64,000 nucleotides of DNA. Origin: Sinohyriopsis cumingii (taxonomy: Eukaryota; Mollusca; Bivalvia; Unionida; Unionidae). Shown here piece by piece: positions 1-11,062 of this stretch. The translations under genes and the position numbers were made by a program. The number at the start of each line of letters is the position of its first letter. Within the stretch, counting starts at the first letter, position 1. The notes below the pieces were generated by a model. That model had not been told where the DNA came from. It was given only the letters and a program-made list of their open reading frames with translations, and searched no databases. Where the stretch lies: NCBI GenBank assembly GCA_028554795.2, contig CM068827.1, positions 141,633,251 to 141,697,250 on the forward strand, given 5' to 3'.

Positions 1-81
1 TTTCATTATTTTCTGTGTAAGTTCTCTAATCAATTGAATATATAATATCAGACATTAGCTATGCTGCTAATTATAATGGCT

Positions 82-371
82 GGGACCACTCTGGTGCCCT
101 AAGTGGTTAGAGCATCCACCTCAGATGCAGGGGGTTGTGGGTTCAATCCCCTGCAGTCATACCAAAGATTTATAAAAATAGTACTACCAGCTACCTCGCT
201 AGATACTCAGCATTAAGAGGTTAGTGTTAGGACTGGTCAACCTGGTGTCAGGATAATGTGACTGGGTGGGACATCATGCTACATGTCTACAGCCTGATGC
301 CGCAGTGATAGACATCTTTATGTACTGCCACACTGCAGATATCATGGGGATATAACTGACAAATTGCTAAA
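82..371 (+). mobile_element. tRNA-derived SINE, family B, with head
   Basis: The first 75 bases read as a tRNA-like pol III promoter: an A-box-like TAAGTGGTTAGAGCAT and a B-box-like GGGTTCAATCCCC. The body downstream (from about 185, AGCTACCTCGCTAGATACTC) recurs at 46147-46362 (+) and 46597-46800 (-), so this is a dispersed SINE rather than a lone tRNA gene. The 3' part, GAGTTAAAAATCTAAATCAC, has been amplified into the tandem repeat that follows. No target-site duplication was identified. Confidence 0.75.
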
Positions 372-563
372 GCTGAGTTAAAAATCTAAATCACAAATTA
401 AAGTGGCTGTATACCAGTCTGAGTTAAAAAATCTAACTCACACATTAAAGTGGCTGTATACCAGTCTGAGTTAAAAATCTAAATCACAAATTAAAGTGGC
501 TGTATACCAGTCTGAGTTAAAAAATCTAAATCACAAATTAAAGTGTCTGTATACCAGTCTGCA
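372..563. repeat. Minisatellite, ~48-bp unit, 4 copies
   Basis: Four near-identical copies of a unit starting GAGTTAAAAATCTAAATCAC and ending GGCTGTATACCAGTCT. The first part of the unit matches the 3' end of SINE family B (compare 46340-46362), so the array appears to have grown from the SINE tail. Confidence 0.85.
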
Positions 564-1701
564 GTAGATTCTTAAGTAGCCACAAAACAAATCTCCTTCA
601 CAATCAACTAAAATGAAATTTGACAATTGAGTAAATGATACTAAAGTGAGTTATTAAATATTCATTATTAGACTCAATACTAAACTAAAAGCAGCAATAA
701 TTTATACCAATAAGTCTCACAAAATAAATTCATCAAGCTAATAATTCCTGTTACTGTGATATGCATGCATGTTTAAAAACTGAAAACAAGTTATCTTGAC
801 ATTTTAAGAAATTTTTTATCATCATTTTTGTTTTGAAGGATCTCTAGACTCCTTGTTTGTAGTACACACATCTAAACTTAGATTGAAACTGATTTTGGAC
901 CAATTTATGAGGTAGCAATACAATTTAGATTTAAAGTGCTTTTTTGGACTGTTTGTGAGTAATTCAACCAAATATTTATTGAAAGAGCTTTTTGTAACAG
1001 TTTGTGAGGTAAAAAATTTTTGGAGTATTTGCAAGGAAAACAACCAAACTTTGATTGTGGTATTTATCCACACTCCTGTTTATATAAAAATTATTCAGAA
1101 ATAATGGTTAGCAAAAAATGATTAACTTTGGTTATCATTGTCAGAGTTTTAACCATGCTTAAAGTTAAGGATGACGGAAATTTGATGGTCACAAAATCTA
1201 ATTCAAACATTAATTGAATAAAAGTATCACTATTACAGTCAAGAGTATTTAAATTGTGGAAATATTTGTTTCTCATTTTCTAACTAGCTCATTATGATAT
1301 TTACCTGTGTATAATAGTCACCACCTGTTGATTATATGGACCAAGATCTTACATTAAATTAACCTCTGACCTGCATGATCAGCTGGTAAAATATATGCAA
1401 TAGCAGATCCAAGTATGGATCAATTTGTGCAGTATATACATTAGCTGATCTAGGTATATGATATTTGCAAGGTGGGGGTGGGGGGATATAAAAGGATACC
1501 ACACATTTAATTTACAAATGTTTTGCACATGCTAATTTGCTGCCAACATCATGAGGGTGGAAGTAAGGCTCATAGATTCTTGGGACGATCGGTTGTTTTC
1601 TTTATCGTGAAAGTGGAGGCAGTATACTTAATGATAAAAACTCAGTTAGACCTACCAACAGAGTAGTTTTTGTTTTTGCAAATGATTATATGGTTTTGGT
1701 T
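564..1701. other. No gene recognised (probable intron)
   Basis: AT-rich unique-looking sequence. Short open frames on the minus strand have no recognisable domain or codon pattern and are taken as chance. Confidence 0.5.
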
Positions 1702-1848
1702 TATAATGCACCAGCTGATCAATGTCAGTATTGTTTGTTTTACTGATTACTCCTAACAAACCTCACAGACCCAGATCTTCTGGCGCATTACGCGATGGCA
1801 GATCTGGATCTGTGCAGTTTGCAGTTGGACTCATAAATGAGTGTATAC
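1702..1848 (-). mobile_element. Double-hairpin MITE, partial copy 1
   Basis: Reverse-orientation partial copy of the nine-member family described at 4086-4302. The hairpin 1 arms (CACAGACCCAGATCT and AGATCTGGATCTGTG) are clear. Hairpin 2 and the outer terminus on the left have decayed. Confidence 0.7.
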
Positions 1849-1908
1849 AGTACATACTACATACAGTTTTACTGTTATATAATAAAATGGGGTCCATGAC
1901 TATACCTG

Positions 1909-2172
1909 CCTTATAACGGTAAAAGTGTTACAGAGAAGGGTTTTATAACAGTAATAGTGCTATGAAGAAGGGTCTTATAACAGTAATAGTGTTATAAGGA
2001 AGGGCCTTATAACAGTAATAGTTCTATGAAGAAGGGCCTTATAACAGTAATAGTGTCATAAAGAAGGGCCTTATAACAGTAATAGTGTTATAAGGAAGGG
2101 CCTTATAACAGTAATAGTGTTGTAAGGAAGGGTCTTATAACAGTAATAGTGTTGTAAAGAAGGTTCCTATAA
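1909..2172. repeat. Minisatellite, ~32-bp unit, ~8 copies
   Basis: Copies of TTATAACAGTAATAGTGTTA followed by TAAGGAAGGGCC, with about 10% divergence. The sequence just before the array (GTCCATGACTATACCTGCC, then TTATAA) resembles the interior of the 172-bp MITE at 2723-2894 and 10146-10317. The array therefore probably expanded inside a decayed copy of that MITE. Confidence 0.85.
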
Positions 2173-2722
2173 TGAGTTCTGTCTTTTAGTCCAGTGCTGC
2201 CCTATTATATAGATTGATTTCCAGAGATTTTAGCAGATCCTGTATAAACTGAAATATGGACACAAAGGTCATGAACTTTATTTCAGATTTTTTTATACTT
2301 TTTCTAGCACATACATTTTAATCACATCTTTGATTTTTGAACCGTCAAGTCAGTCAGTGGGAAAAGAATTACAATTTCTCCATCATATATTTTGTAGTAG
2401 AAGATTTTTAGTTTAAACTGATTTATTAGATAATAATTCTAAATCAAATTCAGTATCTTTTGATATTTGGGGAACATATTTCTACTTTTCGATGGAATAT
2501 TTTTTTATTTTTTTCACACACAGAAGTATCTTAAAATTCCGAAGTTATATTAGTTTTCTTGTACAGATGCTGTTGCAAGCTAAACTTATCATGTTCTACA
2601 AATTTAAAAATGTTTTCTCTTTCCAGACTTTATGAATGGACTTTTTATTAAAAGACCTTTCCTGCACATGAAAAAGCAGATTTTGATTATTCAGATGAGC
2701 ATTGCCAAATAATTGCATACTA
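2173..2722. other. No gene recognised
   Basis: AT-rich sequence with no conserved coding or repeat structure that I can identify. Confidence 0.45.
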
Positions 2723-2786
2723 CAACACTCCCTCGTTAATATGCTGTCCATGGAAGCCATTGAGTTTGCTGCCTTATAATTAATGC

Positions 2787-2849
<63 letters not shown>

Positions 2850-2894
2850 CAGGAAATGTGTTATAATAAAGGATGCAATATTGAGGGAGTGCTG
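2723..2894. mobile_element. 172-bp TA-flanked MITE with internal (TA)n
   Basis: Terminal inverted repeats CAACACTCCCTCGTTAATA (left) and the reverse complement of the right end, CAGCACTCCCTCAATATTGC. TA dinucleotides flank both ends (2721-2722 and 2895-2896). The 172-bp length equals that of the related element at 10146-10317, with which it shares interior sequence (GTCC-TGGA-GCCAT). A (TA)n run occupies the middle. TA flanks and CAGCACTCCCTC-like ends suggest a mariner/pogo-type non-autonomous transposon, but that superfamily assignment is inference. Confidence 0.75.
2789..2848. repeat. (TA)n microsatellite
   Basis: Thirty uninterrupted TA units inside the 172-bp MITE. Confidence 0.95.
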
Positions 2895-4083
2895 TAATTT
2901 TTTAAAATGTTGTCCAATATCACTTTTTCCAAAATTGTTTTTAAAGATTTCTTTGAATTATTACAGTTCTTGTTATTAGATAATCTAGTTAGAAAACATT
3001 ATTTTTTAAAACATTTTGACAGTGGCAGTGTATGTAATACTGCATTTTTCAGGTTCAGCCAGGTGGACTAACAAGCTCCTTTACTTAGGTACTTAGCTTG
3101 AGCATTCATCTTCTTTGTAATATACTACACAGATTACTAATATATACTACACAAATTGCTAATATATACTTACAATAATTGAGTCATGTCTTTTTTCTGT
3201 ACATACTGTTCATATTATTGCACATTTCAGTATATCATCTTGGCAGAGGTTGATTTGTTTTTGACTGGCTGTTTGTCTTAGTTTCTGAGTGTAATCATGG
3301 CAGTATGCAATTCTCAAGTAAATACATTAAACTGACTGCACACTATGTTTCTGTTTATTTATATGTAACTACCTAATCAAACTATGCCACAGAAATTGCA
3401 GTAAAAGCAAAAACTTAAGTGTTTTATCTATTTACTTTGTTGAGCAAAAATAATAGTCACATTATACTAGTTTACTTATCAAACTATATAACTGTTTCCA
3501 AAGCGTTATGTTTCATGGAGTCACAAAATCCTTCATAGAGTTACCAACCCTACTTCCACCACATCAGAACTCTTTGAATGATTTTGCAGCTGAGAATTGT
3601 GTCCACTATATTCATTCCTCTTCATATATATTTATTGGATGCATCCGAGACTTTCATCAATTCCAGAAATTTCAGCCAACTTCTGCATGCCAGCCCTACC
3701 TAATGTTGCATTTTGAGACTTAAATATATTTGCTTTGTTTCAGCTTATATAACTTCTGCATTTTCCCTTCAAATACGTGATTTTTCATAATGTACATGCA
3801 CACTTATTTAATGACACCATGACATTTGTAGGTACTAACAAATGAGCACATGCATTGCCAGCAGTTAGAGAAGATTTGTAATTGAATTAAGTTCAAAATT
3901 ATGTAATAACAAATTACATTTAAAACCTTGACAAAAAATGGAGTTTCCTGATTCACCACCACTGCTCCACTGGTTGTTGATTCCAGTAACAATTAAAATT
4001 TTCATATATCTTATTGATAAATGAAAATTGCATAATATTCTGTCAAAAATACTGGTTACACTGTGTAGACTGGAAAGGATCCA
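2895..4083. other. No gene recognised
   Basis: AT-rich sequence. A short AATATATACTACACA-like direct repeat occurs near 3118-3170. The open frames at 3508-3723 (+) and 3804-3992 (-) show no recognisable motifs and are taken as chance. Confidence 0.45.
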
Positions 4084-4085
4084 TA

Positions 4086-4302
4086 CCATATATACTCGCT
4101 TATAAGTAAAGTCCAACTGCAAACTGCACAGACCCAGATCTGCCAACGCATAATGTACTGGTAGATCTGGGTTGGTACAGTTTGTTAGGAGCAATCAGTA
4201 GAACAAACAGCACATACCCTGGTCTGCAGGTGCATTATGCTATGGCAGATCAGGATCTTTGTTGTTTGCAGTTTGACTTGACTTATAAGTGAGTATAGAT
4301 GG
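4086..4302 (+). mobile_element. Double-hairpin MITE, full copy 2 (reference)
   Basis: The outer inverted ends are CCATATATACTCGCTTATAA at left and, as the reverse complement of the right end, CCATCTATACTCACTTATAA. TA flanks both sides (4084-4085 and 4303-4304). Two palindromes lie inside in tandem. Hairpin 1 (about 4114-4175) pairs ACTGCACAGACCCAGATCT with AGATCTGGGTTGGTACAGT. Hairpin 2 (about 4198-4270) pairs GAACAAACAGCACATACCC and CTGGTCTGC with GCAGATCAG and GATCTTTGTTGTTTGC. No transposase is encoded. The termini and TA target resemble mariner/pogo-type elements. The architecture (long stem carrying two hairpins) recurs in eight other places in the window. Confidence 0.85.
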
Positions 4303-4416
4303 TAGTTTAATAATTGGAAGACAGTTGTAAAGTGCAGATTAATTAATACCAAAAAAACGTTAAAGAAACCCCATGTGTGACTCAGCAGATACACATTTCT
4401 TTCCTTTGAAATCGAT

Positions 4417-4510
4417 AATAATAATAATAATAATAATGGTAACTTTATTTTAGACTTACGGTAAGTCCAAAGCAAAGTAAACCAGCAATTTCACACAAGA
4501 AATGACACCA
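4417..4510 (-). mobile_element. LINE 3'-end relic with (ATT)n tail
   Basis: On the minus strand the sequence reads AATAAAGTTACC followed by (ATT)n. The same arrangement, AATAAAGT plus (ATT)n, ends the LINE at 47932-47960 (-) and occurs at 57064-57115 (+). It is probably a heavily 5'-truncated CR1/L2-like retroposon end. Confidence 0.5.
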
Positions 4511-6255
4511 AAAAAAATCACAACACAATAGTAATGCAACAATTTATTCCAACAATCAATTAATGATGAATTATGACAACATCAAAAGTCAAATAAATAT
4601 TTTGTTATTACTGGTACTAGCTATTTTACCTCTAAATGAGTACACTCTTATCAAAGCAAAATGCAAAGATGATTGACCTTGACCTTGACATACATTTCCT
4701 GATGTACTATGGTGCCTATCATAACCCATTCAAAATTTAAATGCATTGTTGTAACAGACAGTTAACCACATCATTGTAGAACATGAAAAATTTGTCCAAA
4801 GAGGAGCAAAATACAAATTCATACAATATTATTTAAAAAGCAAAACCTCTAGATCTGTAGAACATGTCTTAAATGCAAATGTACAAACTCAATAGCTCCA
4901 TTTGTAGATAAATTTTAGAAATGCAAGGATTCTTTAATAAAGTACAAATTGACAAAAGACATGGTTTCTTTTTACGAGCTAATGACCTTGACTTGCTCAG
5001 TTTTGTTCAGGAACATTTCTGCTCCGCACACTGCTAGATAAATTTTTTAATTTCCTTCTCATAAGCAAAGATTCCAAAAATTTCAGTGTCAAAAGACTTT
5101 TATTCACCATCAGGCAGCTTTCTGATTTGTACCAATACTACCCATATATGTCGGCATGCTCTTGTCTGCATGTCACCATGGAAATTATTTGCTATTGTAT
5201 TGTAAGACATATAACCAGCAAAAATCTATGCAAACCCAGGTCCCATATTTTCAAAACCTTTTGAACAAGAAACTGAAGCTCAGGTTCAAAACCTCAAGAT
5301 CAGATATGATAATTTTAGTATGCATACATATTTTTAGCTAGCTAAAAAAGAAGCACAAGTTAAACTCTTGACAGTTCTACAGTATGTTTTGTTCTAATCA
5401 AAACTGTGTAATGTAACTGTTTTTGGGTTTTGAGCTTGTTCAGATTACTCTGTCCCAAATGTCTGGAGAATACAGGTCCTGATTTGGTATTGTATACTGG
5501 TAATGGACCAGCAATCTCAGCATCAATGCTGTTATATAATTCTACATAGAGTTTGTATCAACCACTATATGCCAGTACCCTAATTAGATTGCACAGTACC
5601 CTAATTAGATGGCACATAATATGATGACAGATTTTTATCTGTGCTGGCTCTTTGTAGTAGGGTGAACTAGAATATTAGAAAACAAATTTTTTAGTTTTAA
5701 TATTTTAGTTATGACATTATTTCTATGGGTTAAATTTCCAGCCTGATTTTTAAATATTACGTCTTATTTCTAATCAACCACATCAAATGTTTTGATGCTT
5801 TAGTTATCATCTGTGGCTATATTTTTTTGAAAATTTAAACTGAAGGCAGTAAAATCACAAAATGCTTCTAATCTTATTGTGTGCAGATAAAATATGGTCA
5901 GCACTTTTGATTTTCTTGTACACTAACACACTAATGGCTTTACCAAGGCTATATGCATAACTATCACAAAGTATATGTGAGGTACTAATTTTGACAGATG
6001 TTGTTGCAGACAATTACTCAAATCTTCCCAGTTGCTTATTCTTATTTTTTGTGTGGAGAGCTGGCTCATACATCATAAACTTTACTAGACTCCAAATCTT
6101 ACTTCAGAAACTTCTGACCAATTGGAATGTTGCATTCATCATTTTCAAGTAATATTTCCAAGTCTGGAGCAACATTTGTTTATAAACAATGATCCTGATA
6201 TTGTATACCCTGGCATAATATTGTTGTGTCTGTTTGCTAATGGCTAATGGTTCTG
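4511..6255. other. No gene recognised
   Basis: AT-rich sequence, presumably intronic. A short direct duplication (GTACCCTAATTAGAT) lies near 5575-5610. No coding or RNA gene was identified. Confidence 0.45.
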
Positions 6256-6390
6256 TGTATACTTATTAGACAAGTCCAGCTGCAAACTGTGCAGTCCCAG
6301 ATCTGCCATCGCATAGTGTGCTAATAGAGCTGGGTCTGTGCAGTTTGTAAGGAGTAATCAGTAGAACAAACATCATACACCCTGATCTGA
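6256..6390 (+). mobile_element. Double-hairpin MITE, truncated copy 3
   Basis: Starts with a degraded outer end (TATACTTATTAGACAAGTCC) and contains hairpin 1 (GTGCAGTCCCAGATCTGCC with AGCTGGGTCTGTGCAG). It then enters hairpin 2 (CATCATACACCCTGATCTG) and stops at that hairpin's apex. Confidence 0.75.
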
Positions 6391-7162
6391 CTTTTTATCC
6401 TGATTTTAAAGTAGCACTCTCGAGCCTAGAGGACAAGGCTTAATTTCCATTACATTAATTCTTCCATGAAATAACATGGGCCAGCTTTATAAAAAAAAAT
6501 TCAAAAAGTAGGAGGTGGGTTTATTATCAGACATTTTATGGTATTTCTTCCATGATAAGACAATGTGGTCAGGTTAATAAAGATTATTAATAAAAAGTTG
6601 GGGTGGTCCTATTATCAAAAAGGTAACCATAATATTTGTTGAAATATTATAAAAATTGGAATGGGGGCTTATCCTTGGATAAATATGGTAATTAAATGAT
6701 TCATTATATAAATCTACCTGTAATTAGCACATTATGATCTTTCTTTTAATGGCAGAACATTTCTTATTTTCCTTAAACTGGCAGCTTGGTCATCTGGCCA
6801 CCTTTGCAGATTGACCAAGAATTTTAGTCCCAATAAACTTGTTCTACTACTAATGGAACCTCATTATACTGCCACCTTTGTAATCCAGTCTACTTTGCAG
6901 ATTGATCACATATTTTAGTTCCAATAAGGCCTTGCTTTTATGAACTGGCAACTTCTACAAAACAAATTGGCAACAGTTTTTAGTCTCAACTATGTTCCGC
7001 TTGGGAAAGTTGCAGTATATATGTGAGAAAATTGGTTTCGGACAAGTTTCAAAGTTAAATGCATGACTGTATACTTACACTATGTTTTATTAACCATTTA
7101 AACTGTTTGTCTTGCTGTTAATGTTAAATCTACTAATACTAAACTATTCCTTTCATTAACAG
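6391..7162 (+). other. End of intron, upstream gene
   Basis: No gene content seen apart from the 3' splice site. The last 45 bases carry a branch-point-like TACTAATACTAAAC, a pyrimidine-rich stretch and TTCATTAACAG before the exon at 7163. A short local repeat of TTTGCAGATTGA and AGTCCCAATAA-like text lies at about 6800-6930. Confidence 0.5.
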
Positions 7163-7674
7163 GTGTTTGTCCACTAATTGATTCCACATGGTCAAGGACT
7201 TGCCTAGAATGTGGAAATGGTATGAACTTACGCCTTGATGGTACTAACGCTAACTGCAAATGTCAGCAGGATGGAATTCGTACCACATTTCATGAGCCTT
7301 TAAATGTGAACAGTACTAGAGACACCAAAACTCTGAATCAGCCAAAATGTGGTTCTAGCCGACCACCCAGTGCTGTTTCTATGCAATCAACAGGAATTGC
7401 TGTTCTGCCCCAAAATGTTTCTTCCCAACCTATTGTCCCACCTAAAACAGATAAAGAAAGAATCGTACTTCAGAATCCAGAAAGAAATAATCTCCCACAG
7501 AGACAACTTGTGTCACATTATTATGGCATTTCAAATAATCTTCCACGTTTTGTTAGGCGGTACATTGTTCGTCGCCAAGGCATACCCTTAAACTCCAGTT
7601 CTGCTTCCTATATTGTTACATCTCCAGTAGATAATACGATGTCAATTACATCATTTTCTTACCCTCGTAACTGA
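7163..7674 (+). CDS. 3'-terminal coding exon of an unidentified gene
   Basis: The open frame runs from a 3' splice site (AACAG ending at 7162) to the TGA at 7672-7674. With that acceptor, two bases complete a split codon and the frame continues as VCPLIDSTWSRTCLECGNGM, about 170 residues in all. The start is internal: the ATG at 7222 is not the initiator. The N-terminal part has a Cys cluster spaced C-x(11)-C-x2-C-x(12)-C-x-C, reminiscent of a small EGF- or TNFR-like module, or of a zinc-binding knuckle. The middle is Pro/Ser/Gln-rich and probably disordered. The tail is basic (RFVRRYIVRRQG) and ends in SFSYPRN. The composition is coding-like, with few A/T homopolymers compared with its surroundings. 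I do not recognise the family. Upstream exons lie left of the window or were not detected. Confidence 0.75.
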
Positions 7675-7851
7675 TCACAAACTGCGATCTGATAAAAGTA
7701 TCATAGTTAATCAGTAATGTTAGTGTTATATATGATAAATATACAGTACCAATGTTTTGTACAACCTGTCAGCTCCAAAGTCAGGCATTTAATCTCTGTA
7801 AATTAACAATGTAAATGTTTTTTAAGGGGAGCAGGGTGGCTAACTGTAAAA

Positions 7852-8034
7852 AGTACATGCACCTTCACTGTCAAATAACATACAGTACATGTACCTTCAT
7901 TGTCAAATAACATGCAGTACATATACCTTCATTGTCAAATGACATACAGTACATGTACCTTCACTGTCAAATAACATACAGTACATGTACCTTCATTGTC
8001 ATATAACATATAGTACATGTACCTTTATTATCAA
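7852..8034. repeat. Minisatellite, ~31-bp unit, ~6 copies
   Basis: Tandem copies of AGTACATGTACCTTCATTGT followed by CAAATAACATAC, with a few substitutions each. Each unit contains the palindrome GTACATGTAC. Confidence 0.9.
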
Positions 8035-10145
8035 GTTTAAAATATAATTGAAAAATTGGATCTGAATTATTTGAGAGCAGTTTTATGTTTATTCATGCTT
8101 CAGATTTTATTATAATTTATTTTAAAATTTTTAAGATTCATATCTCAAATACAATTACAAACATCTTCAATATAGATGGTATTATTGACCACTGTTGGAA
8201 TTAGGGAATCTCGTCAAGGATTTGGGGATTTCTAAGTTGCAAAGATTTGAAAATTCCTTTCTGGTACTGTTGGAAATATAAATTTTATTTCTATATATTA
8301 AAATATCTATGAAATAAAGCAACAATTTTCTTCAAAAATCCACAAGTTGCTTAAGAAACTATTGTTTGAATATGTTATTAGATCACAGAGGAATCTTTGT
8401 TGAAAAATATTTTTTTAGAATTAAAATTATTTTAAATTCAGATTTCAGCTTTTGTTTTCCAAAGAAATTGTTGAATGATGAATCATTATGATTGCAGTTT
8501 GATAACATTTAAAAAAAATGAATAATTTTGTTTGCCTATCACTTCATAGAGAAAGCTTATAAAGCTTGAAAGACAAAAATGCCTCGAAATATCATTTACC
8601 CATCTGTATTACGTTAAACACACCGAAATCTGAGCAGTTACAAATGATGCACATAGTATTTCATTAACAGAGTTCCTCCTGTCAAGTGATTACTTTATGC
8701 CAGTCTGTTTTCTTTTCATTGGACAATTTTAGTTTTAATTAACGATTCCTTTATTGTGTTTTGAGGGTTAACTGTATAATAATCAAGTACTAACATAATG
8801 TAACTTCTGTCCCTCACTAAGTACTAATTGTATGGTTCAGTAACAATATTAACCTCATAATGGACACCTTGAATTTAAAAGTTTTTTTAAAACCATTATG
8901 TGAAGTTCCCTTTGCATCAAGTGCTATATTTTTACACAAGCCTATAGAATCATTATTCATTCTTAATGCCAACCCTTTGATATCATAAATGATACGATGA
9001 GAAAAATATAATAAACTACATAGTGAGTTGTTTAAATTATAAAAAAAACTATGTTCTATGTATGGTTATCTTTATATACAATTATGGATCAGATATTTGT
9101 ATGGGTTTAATGTTTTAATAGCCTTTCCATATAAATTAGGCAATACACATTGTAAAATTGGCATCAGTGTTTGGTTTTCCAAGATCTCCTATCACATTAG
9201 CTAAGTGAGCATGTTGAACAAATTTGATTGGTTGAATGTTGAACAAATTTGATTGGTTGAAAAATCTATCAATCTAAAATGACACAAAATGTGGATTGGA
9301 ATGAAAAACTATGAATGGTGCTGATCACAATCAAAATCATGTATGTAATGGTGATTGCTTTCCATTAGCTTCAGACACGAACACATTTGCAGCTTCAGAC
9401 TTTTGCTTGGAGAAAGTAGCCTAAAAATATATGTATATAATTCAAAGAAAAACTGCCGACTTGTGGTAACATGGTTTGGATTATTTTTAGCAGCTTTATC
9501 ATGATCAAAATTTAAATAAGTAGTTGATACAAAACTAGTACAGTTTATAGAGTTTACAATCATTCAAATATATACTTTATGCTTCCTATGCAATAATTGG
9601 TTCAGACCTATTGATCATTTTGTAAAAATTGGTTTTTGCATAATTTTCCTTTGTACTTAATTCAATATATAAAATGAATTATACTATAGCCTCTCTTTTT
9701 AACATGGAGTATTGAACAAAATCCTGTTCCAAAGCACAGTGTCCACAACTTTCAGTAGATAAACTGGCTGCAAGTCATTATCACAGTAAATGCAAACAAT
9801 ATTGTTAAGCTGTAAGAGTTAATTTTATAACTTGACTTACCTTGCATTTAATTTTGTTTGTTTTGTAAATTCATTTTCTAAGTAAAAGTGAATATATTTT
9901 GCTTTCCAAGACTTGTTTTGTTCAAATGTATAATTCAACTCTAATAGCATTGTTTAGCTTTAATAATTTTTTTGTTTTTTATTCAGTGCAGGATATGTGT
10001 ATCAAGATATTTAGTTGTACCTGTGAAAAATGTCACATTGTTACAAATTATGTTTTCTTAATACCATGTATTTTTGGTTATATTTTTTGTAAGAGATTGT
10101 GTATTACTTACAGTAAAACCCTACATAAGAACATGCTATCTCATA

Positions 10146-10317
10146 CAGTACTCTCTCATTAAAACTCTGTCCTTGGAGCCATATTGTTTCAACACCTTCT
10201 AGAGACACTCATATAATATAGTACATTATACATTTAATTTTACAGCATAATGGTATCCACATCAATACCTGCCTTTTAGCATGTTATAATGAAGGGTCCT
10301 ATAGTGAGGGAATGCCG
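10146..10317. mobile_element. 172-bp TA-flanked MITE, second copy
   Basis: The left end is CAGTACTCTCTCATTAAAAC. The reverse complement of the right end is CGGCATTCCCTCACTATAGG. TA flanks at 10144-10145 and 10318-10319. Same length and related interior as 2723-2894. Confidence 0.65.
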
Positions 10318-11037
10318 TATTTTACATTTTTTTATTTAGATAAGAGCAAATCCTGCGAATTTTGAGTATTGATTACCACTGAACTCTGCTGTATTGGAAC
10401 TTACACTTGCAAGAATCTGTTGTAGAACTATGATCTTGATGAAATACAGAATGAGACTATACTCTACTGTAATGTGCACACCCTTAAATTTGTTATTAGA
10501 AACGCACCAGTTGAATTTATATAGGAATAAATAGCACATGAATCAAACTTGATTACAAATATATTCAGCTCCTCTGAGAGAAACTTTGAAATTTTTTCTA
10601 AGAATTTAAAAATATTTCTTAAATGCATTTATAATAAAATTTACAGAAAATATAATAATTCATTTTAGATTCACTGACTGTTCAAGAGTAATAAAAATTA
10701 TTGGACAGATTTAGTTAAAATGTAATTTTTTGGCATGTTTGTATTCATGTACATTTTTTTGAATTTGTGTAGAATGATCTATAAAATCATGTTGTTGACA
10801 TAATTTTTTAAAATTTCTTATCCTAATTTTATATGTAATAAAGACATTGTTAGGTACTGAAATATATACCAAGTATGTTATTATTATCGAGCCTTGTGGC
10901 AAAGGTACAGGTGTATTGATAAAGTTAAACTGACCTATCATGTAGAAAAATGAAACTAATTATGTTAACAAAGAATACAATTCTAATAATATAACATCGA
11001 CATGTTAAGTTAAAAAAAAAATTTGTTGAGCTAATTA

Positions 11038-11062
11038 AGAATATATATATATATATATATAT
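11038..11062. repeat. (TA)n microsatellite
   Basis: Short AT dinucleotide run. Confidence 0.9.

Noticed and set aside
82..156. Functional tRNA gene
   Set aside because: Has A/B-box-like motifs, but it is continuous with a SINE body repeated elsewhere, and the acceptor stem is not convincingly paired.
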